Source of the DNA: Candidatus Roizmanbacteria bacterium RIFCSPHIGHO2_02_FULL_37_13b
GTDB taxonomy: Bacteria; Patescibacteriota; Microgenomatia; UBA1406; HO2-37-13b
Assembly: GCA_001789395.1 (NCBI GenBank)
Contig: MFZK01000004.1
Location: 17,145-55,943 of the forward strand
Direction of reading: 5' to 3'
Length of the DNA stretch: 38,799 nucleotides
Shown here: in pieces, positions 1 to 8,032 of the stretch
Layout: each line of letters opens with the position of its first letter
Position numbering within the stretch: the first letter of the stretch is position 1
The notes under the pieces: model-generated
Told to the model about the DNA's origin: nothing
Seen by the model: the letters and a program-made list of their open reading frames with translations, nothing else
Databases searched by the model: none
Program-made: the position numbers and the translations under genes

Positions 1-766
1 AATGAGTCCCGACGTCATAAATATGATGTCGTTTCGGGCTTTTTTGAGGAATGGCAAAACATTTTTCCAATTCAGGTAGGATAAATTTTAAAAGTCCGGT
101 ATTTTTTAAGAACGTAATTCCTTCTGCAGGATGAGGAGAGCCAAGTATTTTCAAAAATTCCATTGAAATCCTTTCCCAGGAAATATTTTGAATAAGATTG
201 GCATTCTTTTGTATTGATTTTCTTGTTTCATCTTCCAAAAAGAACCCTAAAGTACAAGCAATCCTAATTGACCGGATCAGGCGGAGTGCATCTTCAGCAA
301 ATCTATTATCAGGATCGCCAACAGTTCTTATTATTTTATTTGACAGATCGGCTTGTCCATCGTGAGGATCAATAATTTTACTCCCGTCAAATGCGATCGA
401 ATTTATAGTAAAGTCACGACGTTTCAAATCATCTTCAATTGTGTCGGACCATTCAATTTTTTGTGGGTGACGGAAATCTGCATAATTCGATTCTTTGCGA
501 AATGGAGTGATTTCGAAGATTAATTTTTGACTATTTAAATTAATTGGCACAGACACAGTTCCATAATCATTGTTATAAAAACTGTCAGAAAATATTTTTT
601 GGATTTCTTCTGGGTTGGCATTGGTTGTGAAGTCCCAATTGTTGGTATTTCTACCCAAAATCAAATCTCTGACAGCACCACCAACCACATAAATCTCAAA
701 TCCTGCTTTTTTAAAAACAGTCAGAAAATCAAAAACTTCTTTTGGTAGAATGAGTTTTGTCTTCAT
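1..766 (-). CDS. cca: CCA tRNA nucleotidyltransferase / poly(A) polymerase family, 3' part outside window
   Basis: Absent from the ORF track because it runs off the left edge. I translated the minus strand from the ATG at 766 and the frame stays open to base 2. The N-terminus has the class II nucleotidyltransferase signature GGAVRDLILGR, then NNWDFTTNANPEEI, where the usual metal-binding DxD appears as WDF. RRDFTINSIAF and EDALRLIRSIRIA follow, and the visible end YDVGTH matches the start of the HD-type region. The family adds or repairs the 3' CCA of tRNAs. That is needed here, since the tRNA-Gln gene in this window does not encode CCA. It is divergent from recJ with only 14 bases between start codons. 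A TAAAAT box 6 bases before the ATG suggests a leaderless transcript. Family assignment is firm; CCA-adding versus poly(A) activity is not separable by eye. Confidence 0.9.
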   Translation of the reverse strand, partial: MKTKLILPKEVFDFLTVFKKAGFEIYVVGGAVRDLILGRNTNNWDFTTNANPEEIQKIFSDSFYNNDYGTVSVPINLNSQKLIFEITPFRKESNYADFRHPQKIEWSDTIEDDLKRRDFTINSIAFDGSKIIDPHDGQADLSNKIIRTVGDPDNRFAEDALRLIRSIRIACTLGFFLEDETRKSIQKNANLIQNISWERISMEFLKILGSPHPAEGITFLKNTGLLKFILPELEKCFAIPQKSPKRHHIYDVGTH

Positions 767-780
767 AATGCTATTTTACT

Positions 781-2478
781 ATGAAACTAGATATCAAACG
801 TACAATTAAAAAAGAAACTAATATCACGACAATCGTTGATTATCTACTTCAAGATCGCAAAATTCCTGACATTAAATCATTTATCAATCCGCAATTACCG
901 GAAAATATACATCTGTCATCTTTTTTTAAAAATAGTAAAGAATACCAAAGTAGTTTTGGGAAAATTATCAAGCTGTTGAAGGAAATACAAAAAAAAGAAA
1001 AAACCATTGTTGTTTATACCGATTATGATGCTGATGGTATCACTGGTGGTGCAATTTTATGGGAGACGTTACATCTTTTGGGTTTTAAAGTGATGCCCTA
1101 TGTACCGGATCGTAAAACAGAAGGATATGGATTTTCAAAAAAGGGTATCGATAACATAAAAAAACAGTTTGACCCCGCGCTTATTATAAGCGTTGATCAT
1201 GGCATTGTCGCTCATGAGCAAATTGCTTATGCCAAATCTATTGGTATGCCAGTTATCGTCACTGATCATCATCAAAAACTTGATAAAAAACATGATGATG
1301 CTTTGGCTGTTTTTCATACCGATAAACTCTCAGGTAGTGGGGTTGCATATTTTTTTTCTAAAGAAATTTTTAACAAGCTTAAACAATTTAACCATCGAAC
1401 AATAGAACAATTAAACAATAATTTTTTGACTGATTACTTGGGTTTGGCTTCAATCGGCACTATTGCAGATTTAGTGCCATTAGTTGGACCGTCACGAAGT
1501 ATTGTCAAATACGGACTGGAACAATTATCAAAGACAAAACGCTTAGGGATCAGTCATTTACTAAAAGAAACAAAGATTGATGGTAAAGATTTAAGCCCTT
1601 ATGAGGTCGGTTTTATCATTGCGCCCAGAATCAATGCCTTTGGGAGATTGACACATGCGATAGATGCTTTGCGGTTATTGTGTACTGTTAACGTTGAAAA
1701 AGCGGTCGCTTTGGCCAAGAAAGCAGGAGAAACTAATAAACAAAGGCAAGAGTTAGTCACGGAGGCGATAAAAGAAGCAGAAAAAATGGTCTCTTCGACT
1801 TCGCTTGGGGCAAGTAATCAGAAATTAATCATTTTGTATTCGGATCATTGGGAAGAGGGAATAATTGGTTTAATTGCTTCGAAAATTGTCGAGAAATTTT
1901 ATCGTCCGGCAGTGATCATGACAAAGTCTGACGGTTTTTACAAAGGATCGGCCAGGTCGATATCTGGTTTTGATATCACTGCTTTTTTACGATCGTTATC
2001 GAAGTATTTAGTCGATATTGGTGGTCATCAAGCAGCGGCCGGATTTACGATTAAAGAATCAGATATTGAAATATTTATTAAGGAAGCACAAAAAAAAGCT
2101 AAAAAACATATTTCAAACAATGATTTAATACCTAGGTTGGAAGTTGATATGGAACTGCTGTTACAGCAAACGTCGTTAAAGCTCGTGCAAGAGCTGCAAC
2201 GATTAGAACCATTTGGCGTAGGAAACAGACGGCCTTTATTTTACTCGATAGGACAAATATCAGATGCACGTCTTTTTGGTTCAAAGAGCAATCATCTTAA
2301 ATTGCAAATAAAATCTAATGATAGTTCTCCGCTTGAAATAATTTTTTTTAATCAAGGAGATCGATTTTCTGAATTATCAATCGATAAAAAAATCGGTATT
2401 GTGTATTCGCTTGAGATAGATAGTTGGGATGGAAGAATGAAGGTGAGAGGAATGGGAAAGTATATTCAATTGCTTTAA
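781..2478 (+). CDS. recJ: Single-stranded-DNA-specific exonuclease RecJ
   Basis: 565 aa, normal RecJ length. The DHH phosphoesterase core is clear: motif I DYDADGITGG near residues 81-90, SVDHGI near 137, and the name-giving DHH in VTDHHQ near 160. The DHHA1 domain follows with GSARSISGFDI and GGHQAAAGFTI, then a C-terminal OB-like region. RecJ degrades single-stranded DNA 5' to 3' in recombination and mismatch/base repair, using Mn2+/Mg2+ bound by the Asp/His motifs. The start ATG lies 14 bases from the divergent cca start. The stop overlaps the convergent small gene through a shared TTAA. The protein carries a low-complexity stretch (KQFNHRTIEQLNNN, about residues 201-214) encoded by five copies of an 8-bp repeat; see findings. 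Confidence 0.96.
   Translation: MKLDIKRTIKKETNITTIVDYLLQDRKIPDIKSFINPQLPENIHLSSFFKNSKEYQSSFGKIIKLLKEIQKKEKTIVVYTDYDADGITGGAILWETLHLLGFKVMPYVPDRKTEGYGFSKKGIDNIKKQFDPALIISVDHGIVAHEQIAYAKSIGMPVIVTDHHQKLDKKHDDALAVFHTDKLSGSGVAYFFSKEIFNKLKQFNHRTIEQLNNNFLTDYLGLASIGTIADLVPLVGPSRSIVKYGLEQLSKTKRLGISHLLKETKIDGKDLSPYEVGFIIAPRINAFGRLTHAIDALRLLCTVNVEKAVALAKKAGETNKQRQELVTEAIKEAEKMVSSTSLGASNQKLIILYSDHWEEGIIGLIASKIVEKFYRPAVIMTKSDGFYKGSARSISGFDITAFLRSLSKYLVDIGGHQAAAGFTIKESDIEIFIKEAQKKAKKHISNNDLIPRLEVDMELLLQQTSLKLVQELQRLEPFGVGNRRPLFYSIGQISDARLFGSKSNHLKLQIKSNDSSPLEIIFFNQGDRFSELSIDKKIGIVYSLEIDSWDGRMKVRGMGKYIQLL
1382..1421 (+). repeat. 8-bp degenerate tandem repeat inside recJ
   Basis: Five consecutive octamers in exact register: AACAATTT, AACCATCG, AACAATAG, AACAATTA, AACAATAA. 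The period is not a multiple of three, so successive copies are read in different frames and encode a Gln/Asn-rich linker between conserved RecJ blocks. A related octamer array lies between purC and purE. Confidence 0.85.
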
Positions 2479-2992
2479 CTATATCGTCCCGGACCGCGGT
2501 ATATCACTTGTTTTTTACCAGCTCTTTGTGCTTTGATAACTAGACGAGCGTGTGCAGATCTATTATCCTCAGGAGGACTTGGTCTTCTACTAGCTGCTTC
2601 ATCACTTCTAGCTGACCAATGTTCTACTTCTTTAGCAAAACTGGTAAACCAACGTCTTTCAGCCCGTTTTGACCAGTTTGGTGGTGGTGGTGATAAAGGT
2701 GCTATTTGATCAAGGCGTGTTTGGATAGCCGGCTCAGAAATTGCACTACGTAATACATCTAAACTCTGTCTGACTCCATCTGGACCAAGTGTAGGTGCAT
2801 TATTTGCTAATGACACTACGTTTTCAACCAGCGCGGCAGGAAGAACATCATCGTGAATTGCACCGGTGGGATCAAAATTGCATCTATAGGAAGTCCTAAA
2901 GCGCTCAGTACAGGTTTAAGATGCGGAAACTCAGCAAAAACATCAGGATGTGACGTTGTATTTGATGGATCAGGTTTTAATGTTTCTGCCAT
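2475..2992 (-). pseudogene. Small hypothetical gene broken by a single-base frameshift
   Basis: The ORF track shows only the C-terminal 113 aa from a GTG at 2816. The reading frame continues upstream of that GTG (DPTGAIHDDVLPAALVENV), while a second frame from the ATG at 2992 encodes MAETLKPDPS to GLPIDA. Adding one base in the A/T run near 2874-2879 fuses them into one ~172-aa protein (IDA-N-FDPTG). The ATG is preceded by a promoter and structured leader, so 2992 is the natural start. The product is hydrophilic and Pro/Arg-rich in its second half (PLSPPPPNWSKRAERRW), with no signal peptide or membrane segment. I recognise no family. Its base composition is less AT-biased than the neighbours, which may indicate acquisition. 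Sequencing error, pseudogenisation and programmed frameshifting are all possible. Confidence 0.7.
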
Positions 2993-3105
2993 ATAAATCT
3001 TTTAAAAAACCCCGAGAATTCCCGGGGTTCTAAATAGATCCGCCCTAAAAAAAGCGGATCTTAAACAATAATTTTAGATTGCTTACAAGCTCTAATCATA
3101 AGTAC
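2993..3105 (-). promoter_or_regulatory. Structured 5' leader with terminator before the small hypothetical gene
   Basis: On the minus strand, between the predicted start site (about 3105) and the ATG at 2992, three hairpins follow one another. The first is TTAGA-GCTTGTAAGC-AATCTAA. The second is an 8-bp perfect stem AGATCCGC/GCGGATCT (3036-3061). The third is AACCCCG/CGGGGTT (3008-3029) followed by six T, the form of an intrinsic terminator, ending about 11 bases before the start codon. A terminator between promoter and start codon suggests conditional attenuation. It matches no riboswitch class I know. Confidence 0.55.
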
Positions 3106-3111
3106 CTAAAT

Positions 3112-3140
3112 AAAATATCATAAATGGCATCTCTTGTCAA
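3112..3140 (-). promoter_or_regulatory. Sigma-70-type promoter of the small hypothetical gene
   Basis: Minus strand TTGACA, 17-bp spacer, TATTTT. Its -35 hexamer overlaps the -35 of the divergent aspS promoter by five bases. Confidence 0.65.
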
Positions 3141-3162
3141 TAATAAGTTTAAAAGCTATAAT
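3134..3162 (+). promoter_or_regulatory. aspS promoter (leaderless)
   Basis: TTGTCA at 3134-3139, 17-bp spacer, TATAAT at 3157-3162. The aspS ATG at 3170 lies 7 bases past the -10, so transcription should begin at or next to the start codon. Confidence 0.75.
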
Positions 3163-3169
3163 CTTGTCA

Positions 3170-4561
3170 ATGAAAACTAATTTTATTGTTGATGAAGTAA
3201 AAAAAGTCGGTTCTGAGGTAGAGCTCTTTGGTTGGGCTGAGACAGTCCGCGATCACAAAAAAGTAATTTTTATAGATCTTCGGGATCGATCGGGTGTTGT
3301 CCAACTTGTAGGAAATGAATCTTTAAGAGGAATATCTTGTGAGGATGTTCTCTATATTAAAGGTTTGGTGAAGAAAAGACCGGATCATATGATTAACCAA
3401 AAGATACCTACAGGGGAGGTGGAAGTAGAAGTTAAAGAATTTAAAATTCTATCCAAATCCGAAGGACTGCCGATTCCGATTGACACTGATGGCTATGAAA
3501 TTGATGAAGAAATCAGATTGCAATATCGATATTTGGATCTACGTCGAAAGCGGATGCTCAGCAATCTTATAATTCGTCATAAAGCAATCAAATTTATCCG
3601 TGATTTTTTAAATGAGCGGGATTTTTTGGAAATTGAGACACCGATTTTGACCAAAACCACACCGGAGGGAGCCCGTGATTTTATTGTTCCCTCCCGACTC
3701 CAAAAAGGCAGTTTTTATGCTCTGCCACAATCACCACAGCAGTATAAGCAACTTTTAATGGTTGCCGGTATTGAGCGATATTTTCAAATTGCCAGGTGCT
3801 TCAGGGATGAGGACCCAAGGGCTGATCGTGCTTATGGAGAATTCACCCAGCTGGATTTGGAAATGTCTTTTGTCACTCAAGAAGATATTTTGGTTTTAAC
3901 CGAGGAGCTATTCACAAAATTGGTAAAAGAAATTTTTCCAAATAAAAAAATGACCAAGTCTCCATGGCCGCGTCTTTCCCACAGCCAGGCCCAAGAAAAA
4001 TATCAGTCAGACAAACCGGATTTAAGGCAAGATAAAAAAGATAAAGACGAGTTAGCGTTCGTTTGGGTTATAGATTATCCACTTTTTACCGAGCAATCTG
4101 AGAGTGACTATTTTCATGGTTCGGGGAAAGCTAAATACGCACCCTCCCATCATATGTTTACCGCACCGCATCCTGATGATATTGGACTTTTAGACACTTC
4201 ACCGGAAAAGGTAAGGGGTTTGCAACATGATTTGGTGTTAAACGGATTTGAAGTCGGTGGAGGAAGCATAAGAATTCATGATTCGAAAATACAAGAAAAG
4301 ATTTTTGAGCTTATAGGATTTAGTGATGCGCAAAAAGGACAATTTAATCATATGTTGACCGCTTTTAAATATGGCGTACCCCCACATGGAGGGATTGCTC
4401 CTGGTATCGACAGGTTTTTAATGTCAGTACTTAGTGAGTCATCAGTTCGCGAGTTGATTCCTTTCCCCGCATCATCCGGTGGTAAAACCGCGGTGATGCA
4501 GGCACCTTCGCTAGCCAGTCCTAATCAACTTGATGAGTTAGGAATAAAAATTGTTAAATGA
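3170..4561 (+). CDS. aspS: Aspartyl-tRNA synthetase, bacterial type lacking the GAD insertion
   Basis: I place the start at ATG 3170 (MKTNFIVDEVKK), not 3134 as in the track, because 3134-3162 is the promoter. The result is about 463 aa. The N-terminal OB fold binds the anticodon (FGWAETVRDHKKVIFIDLRD). Class II motif 2 is visible as FRDEDPRADRAYGEFTQLD and motif 3 as GIAPGIDRFLMSV. Signature strings are bacterial (YRYLDLRR, TPEGARDF, SPQQYKQLLM). Bacterial AspRS is normally about 590 aa, with a GAD domain between DKPDLR and the F-WV-DFP block. Here those blocks are separated by only about ten residues, so the domain is missing. It charges tRNA-Asp; specificity for Asp alone versus Asp/Asn cannot be judged. 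The 3' end overlaps the next gene (ATGA). Confidence 0.95.
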   Translation: MKTNFIVDEVKKVGSEVELFGWAETVRDHKKVIFIDLRDRSGVVQLVGNESLRGISCEDVLYIKGLVKKRPDHMINQKIPTGEVEVEVKEFKILSKSEGLPIPIDTDGYEIDEEIRLQYRYLDLRRKRMLSNLIIRHKAIKFIRDFLNERDFLEIETPILTKTTPEGARDFIVPSRLQKGSFYALPQSPQQYKQLLMVAGIERYFQIARCFRDEDPRADRAYGEFTQLDLEMSFVTQEDILVLTEELFTKLVKEIFPNKKMTKSPWPRLSHSQAQEKYQSDKPDLRQDKKDKDELAFVWVIDYPLFTEQSESDYFHGSGKAKYAPSHHMFTAPHPDDIGLLDTSPEKVRGLQHDLVLNGFEVGGGSIRIHDSKIQEKIFELIGFSDAQKGQFNHMLTAFKYGVPPHGGIAPGIDRFLMSVLSESSVRELIPFPASSGGKTAVMQAPSLASPNQLDELGIKIVK

Positions 4562-5469
4562 AATTCAAAACCCAGTTTGTAATTCTGCTTTTTTCATTAC
4601 TTTTTTTATTTTATCCGGGAGATAGTTATTACATTAAATTATTTTTTTTTAATCGGGATTTATTTGCCAACACTAAAAAGAATATTAATTTACCAAGCGG
4701 GAGTTTTCCTTATTCAATCAACCCCAATTTTATTCCTCAAATTACTGCAGAGGGTAGTTATGTCATCGATTCAGACTCTTTTACTCCCATATTTCAAAAG
4801 CAACAATCCAGGCAGTTTCTACCGGCGTCAACTACCAAGATAATCACTGCATTAGTTGCTTTTGATTATTATCGATTAGATAGTATGTTGACTGTTGAAC
4901 GGGTTATAGATGAGGGTCAAAGTATGGGTCTTGTTAAAAATGAGAAAATTACATTTGAAAATCTGCTTTATGGGCTTTTAGTGCATTCAGGAAATGACGC
5001 TGCATATGTCATAGCCGACAATTATCCGGGAGGAGAAAAAGCGTTTATCACTGCCATGAATCATAAATCTAAATTAATTAAAATGCGAAATTCAGTCTTT
5101 AAAAATCCTGCTGGGCTGGATTCTCCTGGGCAATATACAACACCATTTGATTTAGCGCTAGCGGCTAGGCAAATCTTAATTAATAAAACTTTAGCAAAGA
5201 TTGTTTCGACAAAAAGCATTACTGTATCGGACGTTGATTTTAAATATTTCCATAGTTTAAACAATGTCAATAAACTTCTGGGAGAAATTCAAGGAATCGG
5301 AGGGCTTAAAACAGGATATACTTTAGACGCAGGGGAGAATCTGGTTACGTTTTATAAAAAAAATGGTCACGATTATCTAATTGTAATTTTAAAGAGCCTG
5401 GATCGATTTGAGGATACCAAAAGAATTGTCGAATGGATCAATACTAACGTCGGTTATATTAATATATAG
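4558..5469 (+). CDS. D-alanyl-D-alanine carboxypeptidase (peptidase S11, PBP5-like)
   Basis: 303 aa with a hydrophobic N-terminal segment (residues ~7-22) acting as signal or anchor. All three penicillin-binding motifs are present: STTK in the PASTTKIITALVA block, SGN in VHSGNDAAYVIA, and KTG in GGLKTGYTLDAG. The family trims the terminal D-Ala from peptidoglycan stem peptides at the outer face of the membrane. The C-terminal beta domain of classical DacA is absent, as the protein ends soon after the catalytic fold. It overlaps aspS by four bases and is probably cotranscribed and translationally coupled. A very short gap separates it from a convergent gene. Confidence 0.92.
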   Translation: MKFKTQFVILLFSLLFLFYPGDSYYIKLFFFNRDLFANTKKNINLPSGSFPYSINPNFIPQITAEGSYVIDSDSFTPIFQKQQSRQFLPASTTKIITALVAFDYYRLDSMLTVERVIDEGQSMGLVKNEKITFENLLYGLLVHSGNDAAYVIADNYPGGEKAFITAMNHKSKLIKMRNSVFKNPAGLDSPGQYTTPFDLALAARQILINKTLAKIVSTKSITVSDVDFKYFHSLNNVNKLLGEIQGIGGLKTGYTLDAGENLVTFYKKNGHDYLIVILKSLDRFEDTKRIVEWINTNVGYINI

Positions 5470-5473
5470 ATTG

Positions 5474-6529
5474 TTATTCAACGTATTCATTTCTAACTGC
5501 TGAGACATAGGCTGCAAAACCATTTTTCCCTAAAAAAATATAGATAGGTTGAAGATAGTCTTGAATTGAGTCAGGATCAAAATAGCCGAATAATAATTGA
5601 TTTATTGATATTTGATTGTTATTTTTTCCTGAGGAGACGATAATTCCTTTTCCGGATGTCAAGTCGCTAAACGCTTCGTCACCGCTTTTTATAGGATAGA
5701 TACCGAAGTTTTGTTTATCAAAGTCAAAATACTTAATTTGAGACTTGATTACTTTATAGTTTTGATCTTTAAAAATCATAACCACATAATTCTGGCTATT
5801 AAAATATTTCGGTGGTAAAACTGGATTTCCATCAATATTAGATCTAAAGAAATCAACTTCAGCGATATTGGCTTCTTCGGGTGTTTTAACAACAATAAAA
5901 TCATTGATTGTCGGTTCAAATTGAAGATAAATAATTTCTTGTCGACCACGCGCGAGTTCATCGGGATAACGGTTAATTGCTCTAAGAAATTGGCGGGCGT
6001 CCTCAAGAATAGTATCATCATTTGGTAAAGTTGATCCGGAAAAAATCTCTGGGTTATTTTCGTAATTTAATTTGTATTCGAAATTGAAATTACTAATATC
6101 AATTTTTAACTTTTTTTCATCATCTTCAAAACTTATTGAAGTGACGTCGTCTTCAGAACTCGTATATTTGGTGATATTGGTATCAAAATCTAAAGTTTTA
6201 GCTATTAATAGAGATGTTGCAGCATATCCAAAGCGTACCGGCTTTTGAGGCATGAAGAATACCTTAGCTGAATCACTGGCTGAAATAGGTTTTCCTTCGA
6301 TTGTATCCAGAGAAAATGTAGCGTTTTGTGGATAATCAATTTTTGACAATGTTTTTAACTTAGTAATTTTCCCAAAAATTGGATTATAGATAGGAACAGA
6401 AGATCTATTACTAGTAATTGAGGAGAAAAGTGCCATTATTAAAAAATAAAATATGACTAAAAAAAACAATCCAATTGCAACAAAAGGAGCCAGTTTCCTA
6501 AAATAATAATTAACTTCTGTTAATGTCAT
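5474..6529 (-). CDS. Membrane-anchored protein of unknown function
   Basis: 351 aa. One N-terminal transmembrane helix (residues ~14-35, AIGLFFLVIFYFLIMALF) is followed by a long acidic/polar extracytoplasmic region with no cysteines, so I expect an N-in, outside-facing anchor. The C-terminus (SINQLLFGYFDPDSIQDYLQPIYIF to FAAYVSAV) resembles the beta-rich repeat seen in YycH/YycI-like and PepSY-type lipoproteins, where a YLQPVYVF-like strand is typical. That is a resemblance, not an assignment. It is convergent with the carboxypeptidase gene and divergent from gltX. No clear Shine-Dalgarno precedes the ATG. Confidence 0.8.
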   Translation of the reverse strand: MTLTEVNYYFRKLAPFVAIGLFFLVIFYFLIMALFSSITSNRSSVPIYNPIFGKITKLKTLSKIDYPQNATFSLDTIEGKPISASDSAKVFFMPQKPVRFGYAATSLLIAKTLDFDTNITKYTSSEDDVTSISFEDDEKKLKIDISNFNFEYKLNYENNPEIFSGSTLPNDDTILEDARQFLRAINRYPDELARGRQEIIYLQFEPTINDFIVVKTPEEANIAEVDFFRSNIDGNPVLPPKYFNSQNYVVMIFKDQNYKVIKSQIKYFDFDKQNFGIYPIKSGDEAFSDLTSGKGIIVSSGKNNNQISINQLLFGYFDPDSIQDYLQPIYIFLGKNGFAAYVSAVRNEYVE

Positions 6530-6611
6530 ATTTTATTCTTCTTTTGTCTTTTTATAATTGATAATACCGACCCGAAGGGGTGTGTATATATCAATATAGG
6601 CAATTTATCAG

Positions 6612-6617
6612 TATAAT
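6612..6617 (+). promoter_or_regulatory. -10 box of gltX, leaderless start
   Basis: Perfect TATAAT seven bases before the gltX ATG at 6625. No good -35 lies at 17-18 bp. It fixes the gltX start at 6625 rather than 6580. Confidence 0.6.
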
Positions 6618-6624
6618 TCAACAT

Positions 6625-8028
6625 ATGGTTAGGACTAGAATTGCACCATCTCCGACAGGTGACGATCTTCATATTGGTAATCTTTACACTGCATTAATTA
6701 ATTGGGCTTACGCAAAAAAAAACAAAGGCCAGTTTATTGTACGGATAGAAGACACCGATAGAGAAAGATTGGTTAAAGGATCAGAAGAGAAAATTTTAAG
6801 CACCTTAAAGGATTTTGGGTTAACACCCGATGAGAGTCCGGGCGTTATAGGACCTTATAGTCCGTACCGGCAATCGGAAAGATTGGAAATATATAAAAAA
6901 TATGCGGAAGATTTAGTCAAAAAGGGGGTTGCATATTATTGTTATTGTTCAAAAGAAAGACTGGATAAACTTCGCCAAAAACTACAAGCGGAAAAAAAAA
7001 TCCCGAAGTATGATAAATACTGTCTGGGGCATGAAGCATGTAACATGAAACATGAAACACGAGAAAAATATGTTATTCGATTGAATGTTAAAGAAAATAT
7101 AAATATTACTTTTCATGATGAAATTCATGGAGATATAACTTTTAACAGTAATGATATTGATGATCAAGTATTGATCAAATCCGATGGATTCCCGACATAT
7201 CATTTAGCCGTCGTGGTTGATGACTATCTGATGAAAATATCTCATGTGATTCGTGCTGAAGAATGGATTTCAAGTACCCCAAAACATATTCTAATATATG
7301 AAGCAATGGAATGGAAAAAACCAGTTTTTGCTCATTTACCGATACTGCGAAATCCTGACCGGTCAAAGCTTTCTAAGCGTAAAAATCCGGTTTGGGCCAG
7401 TTGGTACTTGAAGGAAGGATTTATACCTGAAGCAGTTTTGAATTATCTGAGCTTGATGGGTTGGAGTCATCCGGAGCAGAAGGAGATTTTTAGTATCGAA
7501 GAATTCTTAGAAGTTTTTGATTTAAAAGATATTCAAGCCGTCGGACCTGTTTTTGATGTTGCTAAATTAAAATGGTTGAATGGCGAATACATTAGAAAAT
7601 ATAAAATTCAAAATTTAAAATTCAAAATTAAAGATTTTTTTGGAGATAAATACTCGGAGAATTTAATTGAAAAAACAATTCCGTTGATTCAAGAACGGAT
7701 AAAAACTTTAAAAGAATATGATGAATATTGTGGGTTTTTTATCGAACGGCCAAATATTGATGTAGGGGCGAATTTTAATTCGCCAGAACAATTTAAAACA
7801 ACAATGCAAAGAATTAACGAAAATATTGAAAAAATACAAGATTGGAAAGCCGAGAAGATCGGTGAGGTAATGCAAAACGTCGCTAAAGATGCAGAAATGA
7901 AAAATAGTGAATTTTTTATGATGCTTCGGGTGGCAATCTCAGGAAAAAAAATCACACCGCCTTTGAATGAATCGATGGAGATTTTAGGCAAACAGGAATG
8001 TTTGGAAAGAATAAAAGTATTATCATAA
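6625..8028 (+). CDS. gltX: Glutamyl-tRNA synthetase
   Basis: About 467 aa from ATG 6625 (MVRTRIAPSPTGDDLHIGN); the track start 6580 lies upstream of the -10 box. Class I synthetase motifs: RIAPSPTG, HIGN (the HIGH element) and KLSKRKN (the KMSKS element). A CYCSKERL segment marks the zinc-binding-like region of the acceptor-binding domain, and the C-terminal helical anticodon-binding region follows. It aminoacylates tRNA-Glu. If no GlnRS exists elsewhere, it could also misacylate the tRNA-Gln in this window for amidation by GatCAB, which cannot be seen here. Two heptamer repeat arrays lie inside the gene (7031-7065 and 7603-7630), encoding poorly conserved linkers. It is followed by purM after a 4-base gap. 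Confidence 0.95.
   Translation: MVRTRIAPSPTGDDLHIGNLYTALINWAYAKKNKGQFIVRIEDTDRERLVKGSEEKILSTLKDFGLTPDESPGVIGPYSPYRQSERLEIYKKYAEDLVKKGVAYYCYCSKERLDKLRQKLQAEKKIPKYDKYCLGHEACNMKHETREKYVIRLNVKENINITFHDEIHGDITFNSNDIDDQVLIKSDGFPTYHLAVVVDDYLMKISHVIRAEEWISSTPKHILIYEAMEWKKPVFAHLPILRNPDRSKLSKRKNPVWASWYLKEGFIPEAVLNYLSLMGWSHPEQKEIFSIEEFLEVFDLKDIQAVGPVFDVAKLKWLNGEYIRKYKIQNLKFKIKDFFGDKYSENLIEKTIPLIQERIKTLKEYDEYCGFFIERPNIDVGANFNSPEQFKTTMQRINENIEKIQDWKAEKIGEVMQNVAKDAEMKNSEFFMMLRVAISGKKITPPLNESMEILGKQECLERIKVLS
7031..7065 (+). repeat. 7-bp tandem repeat, ATGAAAC family, in gltX
   Basis: Consecutive heptamers ATGAAGC, ATGTAAC, ATGAAAC, ATGAAAC, then the degenerate ACGAGAA. They encode the EACNMKHET linker. 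The same family recurs at 14856 and 21680. Confidence 0.85.
7603..7630 (+). repeat. 7-bp tandem repeat, AAAATTN family, in gltX
   Basis: Four heptamers in register (AAAATTC, AAAATTT, AAAATTC, AAAATTA) encoding the Lys/Ile-rich KIQNLKFKIK segment. Confidence 0.75.
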
Positions 8029-8032
8029 AAAT

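Noticed and set aside
7-45. Hairpin with T-run at the left edge, looking like a terminator for an upstream plus-strand gene
   Set aside because: It lies inside the cca coding frame (PQKSPKRHHIYDVGTH), which stays open to the window edge; a transcript end here would need independent evidence.
2993-3105. T-box or known riboswitch in the small-gene leader
   Set aside because: The AGGGCGG string only weakly resembles a T-box and the ~113-nt leader is too short for a T-box stem I; no other class matches.
3134-3169. Upstream ATG in the ORF track for aspS
   Set aside because: It coincides with the -35/-10 promoter; the conserved N-terminus starts at 3170.
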